From Erysipelothrix aquatica (GTDB lineage Bacteria; Bacillota_I; Bacilli_A; Erysipelotrichales; Erysipelotrichaceae), in assembly GCF_009828775.2 (NCBI RefSeq), contig NZ_WTSY02000011.1, positions 1 through 62,403 on the forward strand: a stretch of 62,403 nt of DNA, read 5' to 3'. Numbering within the stretch: position 1 is the first letter of the stretch; the number at the start of each line of letters is the position of its first letter. Shown here one piece after another: positions 8,004 through 18,300 of this stretch. The notes beneath the pieces were generated by a model that was given only the letters and a program-made list of their open reading frames with translations, was not told where the DNA came from and did no database searches. The position numbers and the translations under genes were made by a program.

Positions 8004-9731
8004 ATGCGTAAACATATACAAATTATTTCATTATTAATCGTACTTGGAGTTGTTGGAAGCAGTGTGACTTCAGGATTATTATCTGTTCAGTCGATGAACG
8101 AAACTTCGCAAGAAGATAGCGTACCCAGTACCCATCTCGAAATTGCAGATGTAGGACAGGAACTAAATCCGGACGGGTTGGATTTGGAATACACATTAAA
8201 TGAGAGTGATCAGTTAGAAGAAAAAGATAGTGTCGATGCAAATGAAACCATAGAAGCGTCTGAAAAGTCAATCAATCAAGCAAACGTTGTTGAGTCTGTA
8301 TGGGGTAGTAGTAAAGTTATCTATAATATCGACACTGCGACATTAGACGTGTATGATGGACTTTTGGAAAATAAAGCAGGTTATGAATTTCTTGATAATC
8401 AAAATCAAATAGTCAAAAGCCAGGTAAAAACGATAAACTTACATGGTGACGTTTTTACTCCGAAAAATGCGGATTTATTCTTTGCCTATCCGTGGTCGAG
8501 TTTAGAAGTGATTAATGGAAACCTTAATACCTCGCTTACAGAATCGATGATGGGCATGTTTGAACGACAAAGAACCCTTAAAACGATTGACGTAAGTCAG
8601 TGGGACACATCAAATGTGACTGATATGGCATTTCTTTTTTCTCAGTCCGGTGTTACTGCTTTAGATGTTTCAAAGTGGGATACACGTAATGTTGTAACCT
8701 TGAACCACGCGTTTAATGGTACAGGATTTTTGAAAGAACTTGATGTTAGTGAATGGGATACATCAAATGTATCCATAATGTCATTTGTATTTAGTTATAC
8801 CGCTGTTGAATCGTTGGATGTTCATAAATGGAATACATCAAATGTCACAACAATGTCAAATATGTTTGCGATGACACAATCTCTAACTCATTTAGAAGGA
8901 AAACTGAATTGGGATACATCCAAAGTCACAAAGATGGATGGTATGTTTATCTTTAGCGGATTGTCGGAGTTAGATTTGAGTAACTTTGATACGTCAAATG
9001 TTACAGATATGGACGGAATGTTTGGCGGCATGGAAAATTTGGAAACCCTTGATATTGGTAGCTTTGATACGTCAAAGGTGACCAATGCCGAGAATATTTT
9101 TGGAATGGATGAAAAATTAAATCGCATTACGCTCGGTGCGAAAACGACGTTTCAGTCATTCTATACTGGATTACCGCTAATTTCTACAGAAAGTGGTGAG
9201 TATACAGGAGGTTGGATTCGAATTATACCTGAGAGTCCCTTTACAACTTATAGTTCAAGCGATATTTTTATGGAAAGTTTCAATGGGAATCTTGCTGGAA
9301 CGTATGTTTGGGAAAGACCTATCAAAAATGGCCAATTAATCGTTGAGTTTGTTGATACAGAAGGTAATGTCTTGACAGAGCAATCAATTTCACATGGTCC
9401 GATAGGGAGTTCATATATTGCTAAAAGCAAGACGATTAATGGCTATACATTAATAGAAGTTATTGGATTGGAAACAGGCCAATTTTCAACTGAAGTTAAA
9501 CATGTAAAATTTATCTATTCAAAGGATGAAGATCCTGAAGTTCCAGGTCCTGTTGATCCAACCAATCCGAAACCCGTCGATCCGAGTCCTAAAGAAGTTG
9601 AAACATTGCCCAATACGGGTCAGAATCCAGGGAATATGCTTTGGTTAGGTACTGCAATCTCATCCATGGGCGCCTTCTTACTGATTATGTTGAAAACAAA
9701 GACGCATGGTCGGAATGAAAGTAACTCGTGA
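8004..9731 (+). CDS. LPXTG surface protein with BspA-type repeats and a MucBP domain
   Basis: Sortase-anchored wall protein of 575 aa. It has a signal peptide (1-30), an acidic linker, then a run of about 25-residue repeats from about 193 to 375 built on LDVSxWDTSNVTxMxxMF. This is the 'bacterial surface protein 26-residue repeat' (DUF285), which forms a leucine-rich-like solenoid. A MucBP-like domain follows (about 443-505, with VEFVDTEGNVL), then a Pro-rich wall spacer and the sorting signal LPNTG at 535-539 with membrane helix and basic tail. Such proteins usually bind host or microbial surface ligands; the target here is unknown. It is a single gene, SD GGGGGGG, with its own terminator. 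Confidence 0.9.
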   Translation: MRKHIQIISLLIVLGVVGSSVTSGLLSVQSMNETSQEDSVPSTHLEIADVGQELNPDGLDLEYTLNESDQLEEKDSVDANETIEASEKSINQANVVESVWGSSKVIYNIDTATLDVYDGLLENKAGYEFLDNQNQIVKSQVKTINLHGDVFTPKNADLFFAYPWSSLEVINGNLNTSLTESMMGMFERQRTLKTIDVSQWDTSNVTDMAFLFSQSGVTALDVSKWDTRNVVTLNHAFNGTGFLKELDVSEWDTSNVSIMSFVFSYTAVESLDVHKWNTSNVTTMSNMFAMTQSLTHLEGKLNWDTSKVTKMDGMFIFSGLSELDLSNFDTSNVTDMDGMFGGMENLETLDIGSFDTSKVTNAENIFGMDEKLNRITLGAKTTFQSFYTGLPLISTESGEYTGGWIRIIPESPFTTYSSSDIFMESFNGNLAGTYVWERPIKNGQLIVEFVDTEGNVLTEQSISHGPIGSSYIAKSKTINGYTLIEVIGLETGQFSTEVKHVKFIYSKDEDPEVPGPVDPTNPKPVDPSPKEVETLPNTGQNPGNMLWLGTAISSMGAFLLIMLKTKTHGRNESNS

Positions 9732-9773
9732 TTCTAATAGTGTCTTAGAATGCGACATAAGAATCGCAGAATG

Positions 9774-9798
9774 AAAAAAAGGCGTCAGCCTTTTTTTT
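9774..9798 (+). terminator. Intrinsic terminator
   Basis: AAAAAAAGGC-GTCA-GCC followed by T8, after the BspA-repeat gene. Confidence 0.85.
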
Positions 9799-9834
9799 CC
9801 TATCTATGATATAATGATACAAAAGGAGTAAGTT

Positions 9835-10284
9835 ATGGCTTATACAGTAAATAAAATTGAATCAAAACCACAATGGTTTGCCGTCATGGATTTTACCATA
9901 CCAGACTTTTCTCGCGATACAGATGTTCGTGCGATGTACTCAATGCGCTCAGAATTGGCGCGTCTGGGTATAGAACTTGCATCACCAGAATATAACTATA
10001 TGATCGGGTATGACTCTGATGATCGTATTGAAGTTGTGGACGTAAAATTATTTGTAGCTATTGAAGCACCAACAGATAAAGAAACTACACTTACATTCAT
10101 TGAAAAAAATGATACTCGTGAAGTAATTCGTATCGAGACCGATTCATTCGAGGATGTACATACTGGCCTTGCGGAATGGATGCATGATAATGATTATATC
10201 GGCGATGGCGACGTTCGTCGTGTGCTTGTTAAGGATGCAACACGTCTTGTCTTTGATAGTCCGGTTAAGAATTCTGACGAATAG
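9835..10284 (+). CDS. Small protein resembling GyrI/effector-binding domains
   Basis: Cytoplasmic 149-aa protein without signal or membrane segment, expressed alone (SD AAAAGGAGT, terminators on both sides). The layout is a strand with a Phe-rich start (KPQWFAVMDFTIPDF), a helix (VRAMYSMRSELARLGIE), central strands, a second helix (HTGLAEWMHDNDY) and a last strand RRVLVKD. It is like the standalone ligand-binding domain of AraC/GyrI-type proteins. The resemblance is in pattern, not in a strong motif, so the family call is tentative. Ligand unknown. Confidence 0.45.
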   Translation: MAYTVNKIESKPQWFAVMDFTIPDFSRDTDVRAMYSMRSELARLGIELASPEYNYMIGYDSDDRIEVVDVKLFVAIEAPTDKETTLTFIEKNDTREVIRIETDSFEDVHTGLAEWMHDNDYIGDGDVRRVLVKDATRLVFDSPVKNSDE

Positions 10285-10315
10285 TAAATTCACATTAATT
10301 AAAATTGTAATTTTG

Positions 10316-10341
10316 ACATCAAACACTGTTTGATGTTTTTT
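10316..10341 (+). terminator. Intrinsic terminator
   Basis: ACATCAAACA-CTG-TTTGATGT followed by T-rich sequence. Confidence 0.85.
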
Positions 10342-10436
10342 TTATTTTTTGGAATCATAAAAATTTCAATGGGTCATCACAATGATGTATCATTCATTTG
10401 TTATATTGTTTGTAAACAACTACAGGAGGATGTCAT

Positions 10437-11867
10437 ATGGTATTTCCAAAAGGTTTTTTGTGGGGTGGTGCAACTGCTGCCAACCAATGTGAAGGGAGTT
10501 ATAACAAAGGCGGACGTGGCCTTGCTAATGTTGATTTGATTCCTCACGGACCAGAGCGGTGGGATGTTGCGATGGGAACGCGGAAAATGCTGGAGTTCGA
10601 GGAAGGATATTACTATCCTGCAAAGCAAGGCATCAATATGTATGATCATTTTAAAGAAGATATTGCACTGTTTGCTGATATGGGGTTTAAAACTTATCGT
10701 CTATCTATTGCGTGGTCACGAATCTATCCAGAAGGTGATGAAATGACTCCTAACGAAGAAGGACTCAAATTCTATGAAGATGTGTTTAAAGAGTGTCATC
10801 GGTATGGTATTGAACCATTAGTTACAATTACACACTTCGATGTTCCCATTCATCTGACCAAGCGATACGGTTCATGGCGTAGTAGAGAGCTGATTACGTT
10901 CTATGAACGTCTTGTGCGTACCTTGTTTACAAGATATAAAGGCCTCGTAACATATTGGTTAACCTTCAATGAAGTCAATATGATTCTTCATGCCCCATTC
11001 ATGGCTGCAGGACTTATCATTGAGTCGCATGAGAATGCAGATCAGATAAAGTATCAAGCAATTCATCATGAGCTCGTAGCGAGTGCACTTGCTACAAAAA
11101 TTGCACATGAAATTGATCCAAATAACAAAGTGGGATGTATGTTAGCTGCGGGTGCGAATTATCCCAGTACACCTCATCCTGATGATGTTTTCGAAGCATT
11201 GTAGCGTGATCGTGAAGGTTATTTCTTCATTGATGTACAATCACGAGGCTATTATCCATCGTACGCGTTGAAAAAAATGGAACAGCTTGGCGTTTTCTTA
11301 GAGATGGAATCTGAGGATGCCAATTTGTTGCGTGAGCATACCGTTGATTTTATTTCATTTTCTTACTACTCGTCACGTGTTGCAGCTGCAACATCATCGA
11401 ACCAAGAAACAGCAGATGCGAATGTCTTTGCATCATTGAGAAATCCATATCTTGAGGTATCGGAATGGGGTTGGCAAATAGATCCAAAAGGATTCCGAAC
11501 AACGATGAACCAGTTGTACGATCGCTATCAAAAACCTTTATTTGTCGTGGAAAATGGTCTTGGTGCAATGGATACTGTAACGGAAACACAAGAAATCCAC
11601 GATTCGTATCGTATTGATTACCTTCAAGCTCATATTCAAGCAATGCATGATGCGATAAAGCATGACGGAGTTGAACTATGGGGCTATACATCGTGGGGTT
11701 GTATTGATTTAGTGAGTGCGTCCACAGGTGAAATGTCAAAACGTTATGGTTACATTCATGTAGATTACGATGACACTGGAAAGGGAACGGGCAAACGAAC
11801 TCCAAAGCAATCGTATTATTGGTATAAAGATGTTATTGCATCAAATGGTGCGATGTTTGACAAATAA
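10437..11867 (+). pseudogene. bgl: 6-phospho-beta-glucosidase (GH1), interrupted by one in-frame TAG
   Basis: A glycoside hydrolase family 1 enzyme that would hydrolyse PTS-imported phospho-beta-glucosides. The reading frame spans 476 codons, the normal length, but codon 256 is TAG (11202-11204); both halves are in the same frame and otherwise intact. Acid/base Glu179 in TFNEVN and nucleophile Glu372 in VVENG are both kept. The context EAL-stop-RDREGYFFIDVQ matches a position where the family has Glu or Gln, so one GAG or CAG to TAG change explains it. SD AGGAGG is present. No PTS permease gene adjoins it. It could be a recent null mutation, read-through, or a sequencing error. Confidence 0.88.
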
Positions 11868-11874
11868 TGACGTT

Positions 11875-11902
11875 AACGCAGGAAAACTCCTGCGTTATTT
11901 TT
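11875..11902 (+). terminator. Intrinsic terminator after bgl
   Basis: AACGCAGGA-AAAC-TCCTGCGTT followed by ATTTTT. Confidence 0.88.
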
Positions 11903-12371
11903 ATGTCTAAAATTTAAGTATAGTGCTATTTAAGAGTTTTACACATACTTTACAATGTAGTGTTGTGAAAAAAAGAAAAGAAATCACAGACGAAAGCAAT
12001 AAAACATAATAGCATAATAAGTTAACAATACACTTATATAGCGGTGACAATTCAAACTTAAGGACTGTGAATGGAAATGTTAACGATAACGCCATTCTAA
12101 AGCCTTGAAATAACATGCATTTAATATATAAAAGCAATGGTAATTTAAACATTAGCAATCTTAAGATTGTTAGGATTATGTTTTGAAAAAGAAGTTCAAA
12201 AGAAAAATCTGAATTTTCGTAATGAAAGGTATAATTAATATATGTATGTACTATGTCTTTTATAAAGATACATCAGTGAAGTACTATGCACAAAAAACTA
12301 TCTTCTACTCTATAGGGGGGTACCGAGGTAGTGTGTCACAGTTTACCTGTCGACATCAAAAAGGAGGAAAT
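11903..12371 (+). promoter_or_regulatory. AT-rich upstream region and leader of the giant adhesin gene
   Basis: No credible gene is visible in these 469 nt. The region has a perfect 14-bp palindrome CAATCTTAAGATTG (12156-12169), and a TATAAT box at 12230-12235 whose -35 partner TCTGAA is weak. This would give a leader of about 130 nt ending in the strong SD AAGGAGG (12361-12367). The frame of the adhesin stays open back to 12222, but those 50 codons lack a signal-like start and precede the SD. Confidence 0.5.
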
Positions 12372-15300
12372 ATGTTTAAGTCAAAGAAAAGACTTGGGCG
12401 CGTTTTTAGTGTCGTAGCATTAGCGTTTGTGCTCACACTGTCTAGCTTAACCGTTAGTGCAGCAACAGAGACGAAACCAAAGACAAATAACGAACTCGTT
12501 CAAGCAATTATCAATGACAAAGATACTAAAGTGTCATTGACAAATACTTCAGAAGGATATAAAGCTGAAGTAACCATGGATTTTCATATTAAAGATGCGG
12601 ATTGGGTGACGATCCAAAACCTAACAGATTCTTTGGAAATGAAGTTTCCAGATTCAATGAAACTTGCGCCAAAGCAAGATATAAAGTTCGCAAATACAGA
12701 TAAAAACTTTGAAAACAACGTTTATCAGTCTTTAGATGATACACGCATTAAGACTGAAAACAACACGATTGCGATAGACTTTAAAGATCTCACACAACGT
12801 CCAGAAGATTTCAGATTAGTATTTGAACTTGATGTTGCGGAAGATAGCAAACTGATTGAAGCGATTGATCTTAAAGACTTCCCAATCGTTGCGCCGTTGA
12901 TTAAAGAAACGGTTGCATTTATTAAAAACGTTGAAGGGAACCAAACAAATACCCTTAACGCGATTTCAGATAATGAATCTGAAACAACTCCTACAGAAAC
13001 CCCTGATGCGGGTAATCCGGAATCAACAAAGCCTGAGGGTGAAAATGGTGTTTCAGAGGAAAACAATGAAACTGTAAAAACGCAAGTGTCTGGAGATATC
13101 AACATTGAACTCGTTGGAAACCCACAGGCTCGCGTGAAACACGCAAACAGAGAAATAAATGATTCAAACCCTATTGTGATGAATAACTACTCTGAAACCG
13201 CAACTAACTATTCAATTGATCTATTTACGGACGAGAACCCTACACATTTAGGTGTTTCGTATGTCATTAAGTTGGATGATCAATCACTCGCTCTTATCAC
13301 TGAAGAGAATAAAGCGAATGCGTTGGATTTCCAATACAAAAAAAATGGAGAACAAGTTCCATTCAAGTATGAGTATGCATTCCCAGAAGTTATTAAATTC
13401 TATGATCAAACTGGCGATAGTATTTTAGCGAGCACAAAGCTTTCAGATTATAGTACGTCGTCATTTAAACGTATAGCTCCGGGTACTAACGAAGGACCAT
13501 TCAAATTAGATATCGAAGAAATCAAGATTGATTCTAATGTTGAAGGCGCAGCCGTTCAATATAAGTTCCAAGACTTTCTTTCAACACAAATTAGTAACTA
13601 TATTAATGAAGAACTGCAAGCAGGGAAGTCATTAACTGATATCAAAGCAGCCTTGAAACAGGGAATTGTTGTGACAGAAGATCAATATAAAGTTGATGAC
13701 TATCGTTACCAACAAAGTCCAAAAGCAAGCTTTGAAAAATTAAATATTTATCCGTTAGAGATTAAAAACATATTAAACTCGCAAAAGGATATTAAACAAA
13801 ATCTACCAGTTACACCAATCGGTGGTATTGATAACAGTCTTGAAGCAAAATCATTTGAACAAGTTCCAAATGGTTTTGAATTAGTTTGGGAGGGCATTGC
13901 GAATACAAATCGTAAATCAACCCTAAATACTTTAGACTTGTCATTTGATGCACCAACAGTTGTTAAGACATCTGGTTTATCAAACTGGAATATTAAAACA
14001 GTTGTGAATGTATCTTATTTTGATGTGCTTAATGATGGGACACTCGTTCCTAATTCAACATTAACTCCAGAGCGTATTGAAAAAGTAAATGCTGCAACAG
14101 ACAAGATTGAGCCAATTTCTATTGATACACACGGGCAAAATGTTGCTATTAAATACGATGTAACTCAAACTTACACAAATACGGATCTTAACCTTGAAAT
14201 TGAAGGAAATCAAGTTGCTCGTTTGAGTGCAGCAATTAATAAGAATCAATTCAATAAATCCGTTGAAAACAAAAAAGAATTCCCACGTTCAATCGTTATT
14301 AACGGTGTAAAAGGTGCGGAAGGTGCACCGACAAGCTTGCACTGGGATGTTGTCTTCAACAACAATAAGTTGATTCGTCAACCCAATGATGGATTCAATT
14401 TCTATCTAGACGCAAGTAAAGTAAAAGCATACCGCTATAACGGTTCTGGTGATAGTTACAGCGAGATTAACGTCGCATACAACCAGATGAAGGTCAAAAC
14501 AACAATATTTGTTGATGGAAAAGAAATTTCTAAAGATGGTCGATTCTCTGTTGAATGGAATGCAGATTTTACAGAAGCAAAAATTCGTTTGAAACCAGGA
14601 CTTGCAGAACCTCTTAATAAAGAAGTTAAGTTCCAATTTAAATACGAAATTGATGTTGTCGAACCATATTCAGGTGAAAAAGCAATTCGTGATGAATTAT
14701 TAACGTCGTCAAAATTGAAATTTGAAGGTAATGCAAACGTTAAATCATTCACCAACGGAGTTGAAATAGAACCTACAAAACCAACAGAAGAAGAACTAAG
14801 GGCACAACAAGCGCTTAACTACCTCGTGCTTTTAGATAAACGTCCTGTGATGATTGACTACCGTACCAAAGAAGTAATTTGGGGCGTTGCGATTAATACC
14901 GTAACAGCAAATCGCATTGGTTTGGAAGGCTTTACATATTCTGATACCTTTAAATCACCAGGTATGTTCTTTGAACCAATGGATGAAAATAATCCAATCT
15001 TAATGTTCCAAATTGATCCAACGAAGACCCCTCAAACATCTCATGGGGAGTATTCGAAATTTATCTCGGAAGTTAAGAAAATCATGGATAATGCCGATAT
15101 TTATTCGGATGAAATTCCGAACGCAATTGTTGGCGCAGGTGGACTGTTAGAACAAAAACTTGATGCTGAAGCACCAGATTCTAAGACGTATGGCGATATT
15201 GTCAATTACGTGAATCCAAGTGATATTGCGTACTTAAAAGACGGTTCATCAACCCTTACAAATGAAAAATTTGCCCTCAGTCAACCGAAAGAATATCCTG

Positions 15301-18300
15301 GTTATGTCAACCAATTAAAAGGTAAAGTTGTAAATGGTGAACCCGGTGATCCATTTGTTTCAACACCGACAAAATCAGAACTTCTTAAAAATACAGACTT
15401 ACGTATAGATTTTATTGAATCAAACAAGGCTATCGGACCAGCTGGTGGCGAAGATGAAAATGCTTACTATATTTTATATAAGACAAAATTATCAAGCGAT
15501 ACACCAATGGAGACCGTAAAAAATGCCGGTGCTTTAACCTTTGCAACGTGGGTCATTGGTGAAGGCAACACCATTACATGGACTGGCGGCGACATTGAAG
15601 CATCGAAAGAGCTTGGTGAAGTAGCTAAATACAACACGGTCCCGAAAAAAGAGGGAACCGTTAAAGTTATCAATGATCCAGCAACAGGACGTCAACGCCT
15701 TGCTGCAAATTGGAACATTACATTTAATTACGATGTTGATACGCGTCGCGTTGGTGAAGTGCCAATGGTTGTTGTTGATACTATCGATAAAACACGTGAT
15801 TTAGGAGATTTCACTCTTGGGAACAAACACCTTGTTCCGCAAGAAATTGATGCGATAACACTCGCTAAATTTGAAGTTGATAAAGATGGAAATCTGAAGC
15901 CAACCAACGAAACTGTTGAGGTCACAAAAGCTTCAGGAGAACTCGTTGTTGAAAACACAAATGATACAATTACATATACGATTAAGAAACATCTTGATCC
16001 AAAATATGTCTACCGTTTTGAAATCAACACGCTCATTGAGAGTCATGAAGCAGTGATTCCAGATGCAACGGGCGAAGTATCCAATACTGTTGCGACAGGT
16101 GAATTTGAAAACAAAGTGACATATACACGTGGTCATAAACCAGATCAAGTCGATTTACCAGAACCCGGAGTTGCAATCGCTACTGCGGACTTAGGAAATC
16201 GGAACCGTGTCCAAAAAACAGGGTCCCTTGTTTCTGGAAGTTATCCAGGCTCACGTCAGCAAGTTCAATGGACACTTACGTTGAATGAAACGTATGAAAA
16301 TATGTCTAATATTGTGATTAAGGATACACTCGAAAGTAAACATACTTTCAAATTCATTAAAGATCACAATGACTTGGAACAAAGTGGTACAGGAAATGCC
16401 GTCTTGGATCGATTCTCGATTCAAGAACTTGTTGGATCAAGTTGGCGAACCATTCCAAGTGATAAATATGTCCTCACAAATGCTGATGGAGATGCAAATA
16501 AACCATTAGATAACTGGACAACTGGAGAAAGTGGATTTATCCTTCGTTTCACCGAAGCAATGTCCAACCCAATTCGCATTCAATATGCAACATTTGGTCA
16601 TGTTGTAGACAATAAAGAAATTCCATTGAAAAACCATGCGGATCTTTCTTACACCACTGATGCAGCACAACCAATTAATCACAAAGTAACTGCGGCCGTA
16701 ACATTTAAAGTAAATGATGAAGCGGGTGGTTATGATGATGAACGCTTTGATATTGGATTAACAATGCGTTACAACAACAATCAACCGGCATTACCAACCG
16801 ATTTGGATAAAGGTGAACGTATTACAGGGAATAATGTTGAGCAATCCATTATCGTGCTGTATCGTTACCAAAACAAATTTGTTGAAAACAACCACGTTTA
16901 TCGTATCGGACAACCGGATGAAAATGGTTACCTTGAATTCAAGAATATTGAAAAAGGTAACTATATCGTTAAACAATTTAATGTAGCAGACGGCTATTCA
17001 GTTCCAAACTCATTAGGTTATGTTGAAGCCGGACGAAATACAAATAAAGATAAATCTGTTGAAATTAATGCAAGCCAACTTGCATCTGGAAATCTTGTAA
17101 CACTTGATGTTAAAGATCCAAGTAAACGCATGTTTGATTTCTTTAGAGCAGATCCAGTTGTAACAAAAGTTGATTACGCAATTTACAACACAACACCAGT
17201 CTTTGAAGTAAAGACAGATGGCAAACTTGTAACAGCAACAGGTGCTGACGCAACGGAGAAACTCACCGATATTAATCTTGATATTACGAATGAAGCAAAA
17301 CAAAAATCAGCATTTAGAAGTAATGATCAAGGAACTTTCAAAGTTGGAACAGTAAATCCTACTGATGAGCGTATCGACTTTGGAAAATTTGCAATTGCGC
17401 AACCAGCACAATCACTTGATGGTTACCTCCATAACACGGAGACGGTAAGCCATACCCTCGCAAGAAATCCTAATGGTACAGTTGATGCAACAACCATCAA
17501 CGCTGCATTTAATAACTATAAAACAAGTGCAACAATGAAAGTTGTTCACCGTGGTACCGAAGACCTCATTGCGAACAGTGCGTATACGCTTGAACAATAT
17601 GATGGAACTGCTTGGGTACCTTATGAAGCAACATCAACTGGAAAAGGTGATGCAAACGCATATACCCTTACAAATGGAAAACTAACGGTTCATAATCTTG
17701 ATACAGGACGTTATCGTTTCAAACAAACTGCAGTTGGTGATGGATACCTCATTAATCCAGAGCCCCTAGAATTCTATGTCTATGGCCCAACACAAGCAAC
17801 AGCAACTGATTCATATGAAGGAAAACCAGAAGTCATGCAACTTACATTCGACAACATTAAAGCGTCTGTAAACTTCTCAAATGTCATTGGTACAGAAACA
17901 ATTTCTGGATCAACCTTTGAGATTAAAGATGCAAGTGATGTCGTTGTTGATACCTTCACAATTACGGATAAAGATGCTGGATACACACGCAATCTTGCTC
18001 CAGGAACGTATTCATTAGTTCAAACAGGAACAAGTGATAACCGTCCACTCAATGCTTCACCTATGACATTCGAAATCGAAAGTGACGAAGGCATCTTTGA
18101 AGGTGAAACCGAAGTAAGTACACGTACGATTGTGTTTGAAAACCATCTTGGAAGTTTCGAATTTGCGACACATACGCCATCGCTCGCAACCTTTGATATC
18201 GAGAGCTTTGCTTTAGATTACAATGAAACAGCAGTTGCCACACCAAGCCAAGTCAATCTTGGATATGGCAATTACGAAGTGAAAGATGTCCGCATTAACA

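Noticed and set aside
8300-9130. Recent tandem duplication in the BspA-type gene
   Set aside because: Repeats are diverged at DNA level; they are old protein-family repeats.
11202-11204. TAG recoded as an amino acid in bgl
   Set aside because: TAG is the normal stop of recA and other genes here, and no pylrolysine-type or recoding signal is visible.
12290-12370. Possible riboswitch (GGTACCGAGGTAG resembled part of a c-di-GMP aptamer)
   Set aside because: The other conserved parts of the aptamer are missing; only a short chance similarity remains.
12222-12371. In-frame 50-codon extension of the giant adhesin
   Set aside because: It precedes the strong SD AAGGAGG, lacks its own SD, and would bury the signal peptide.
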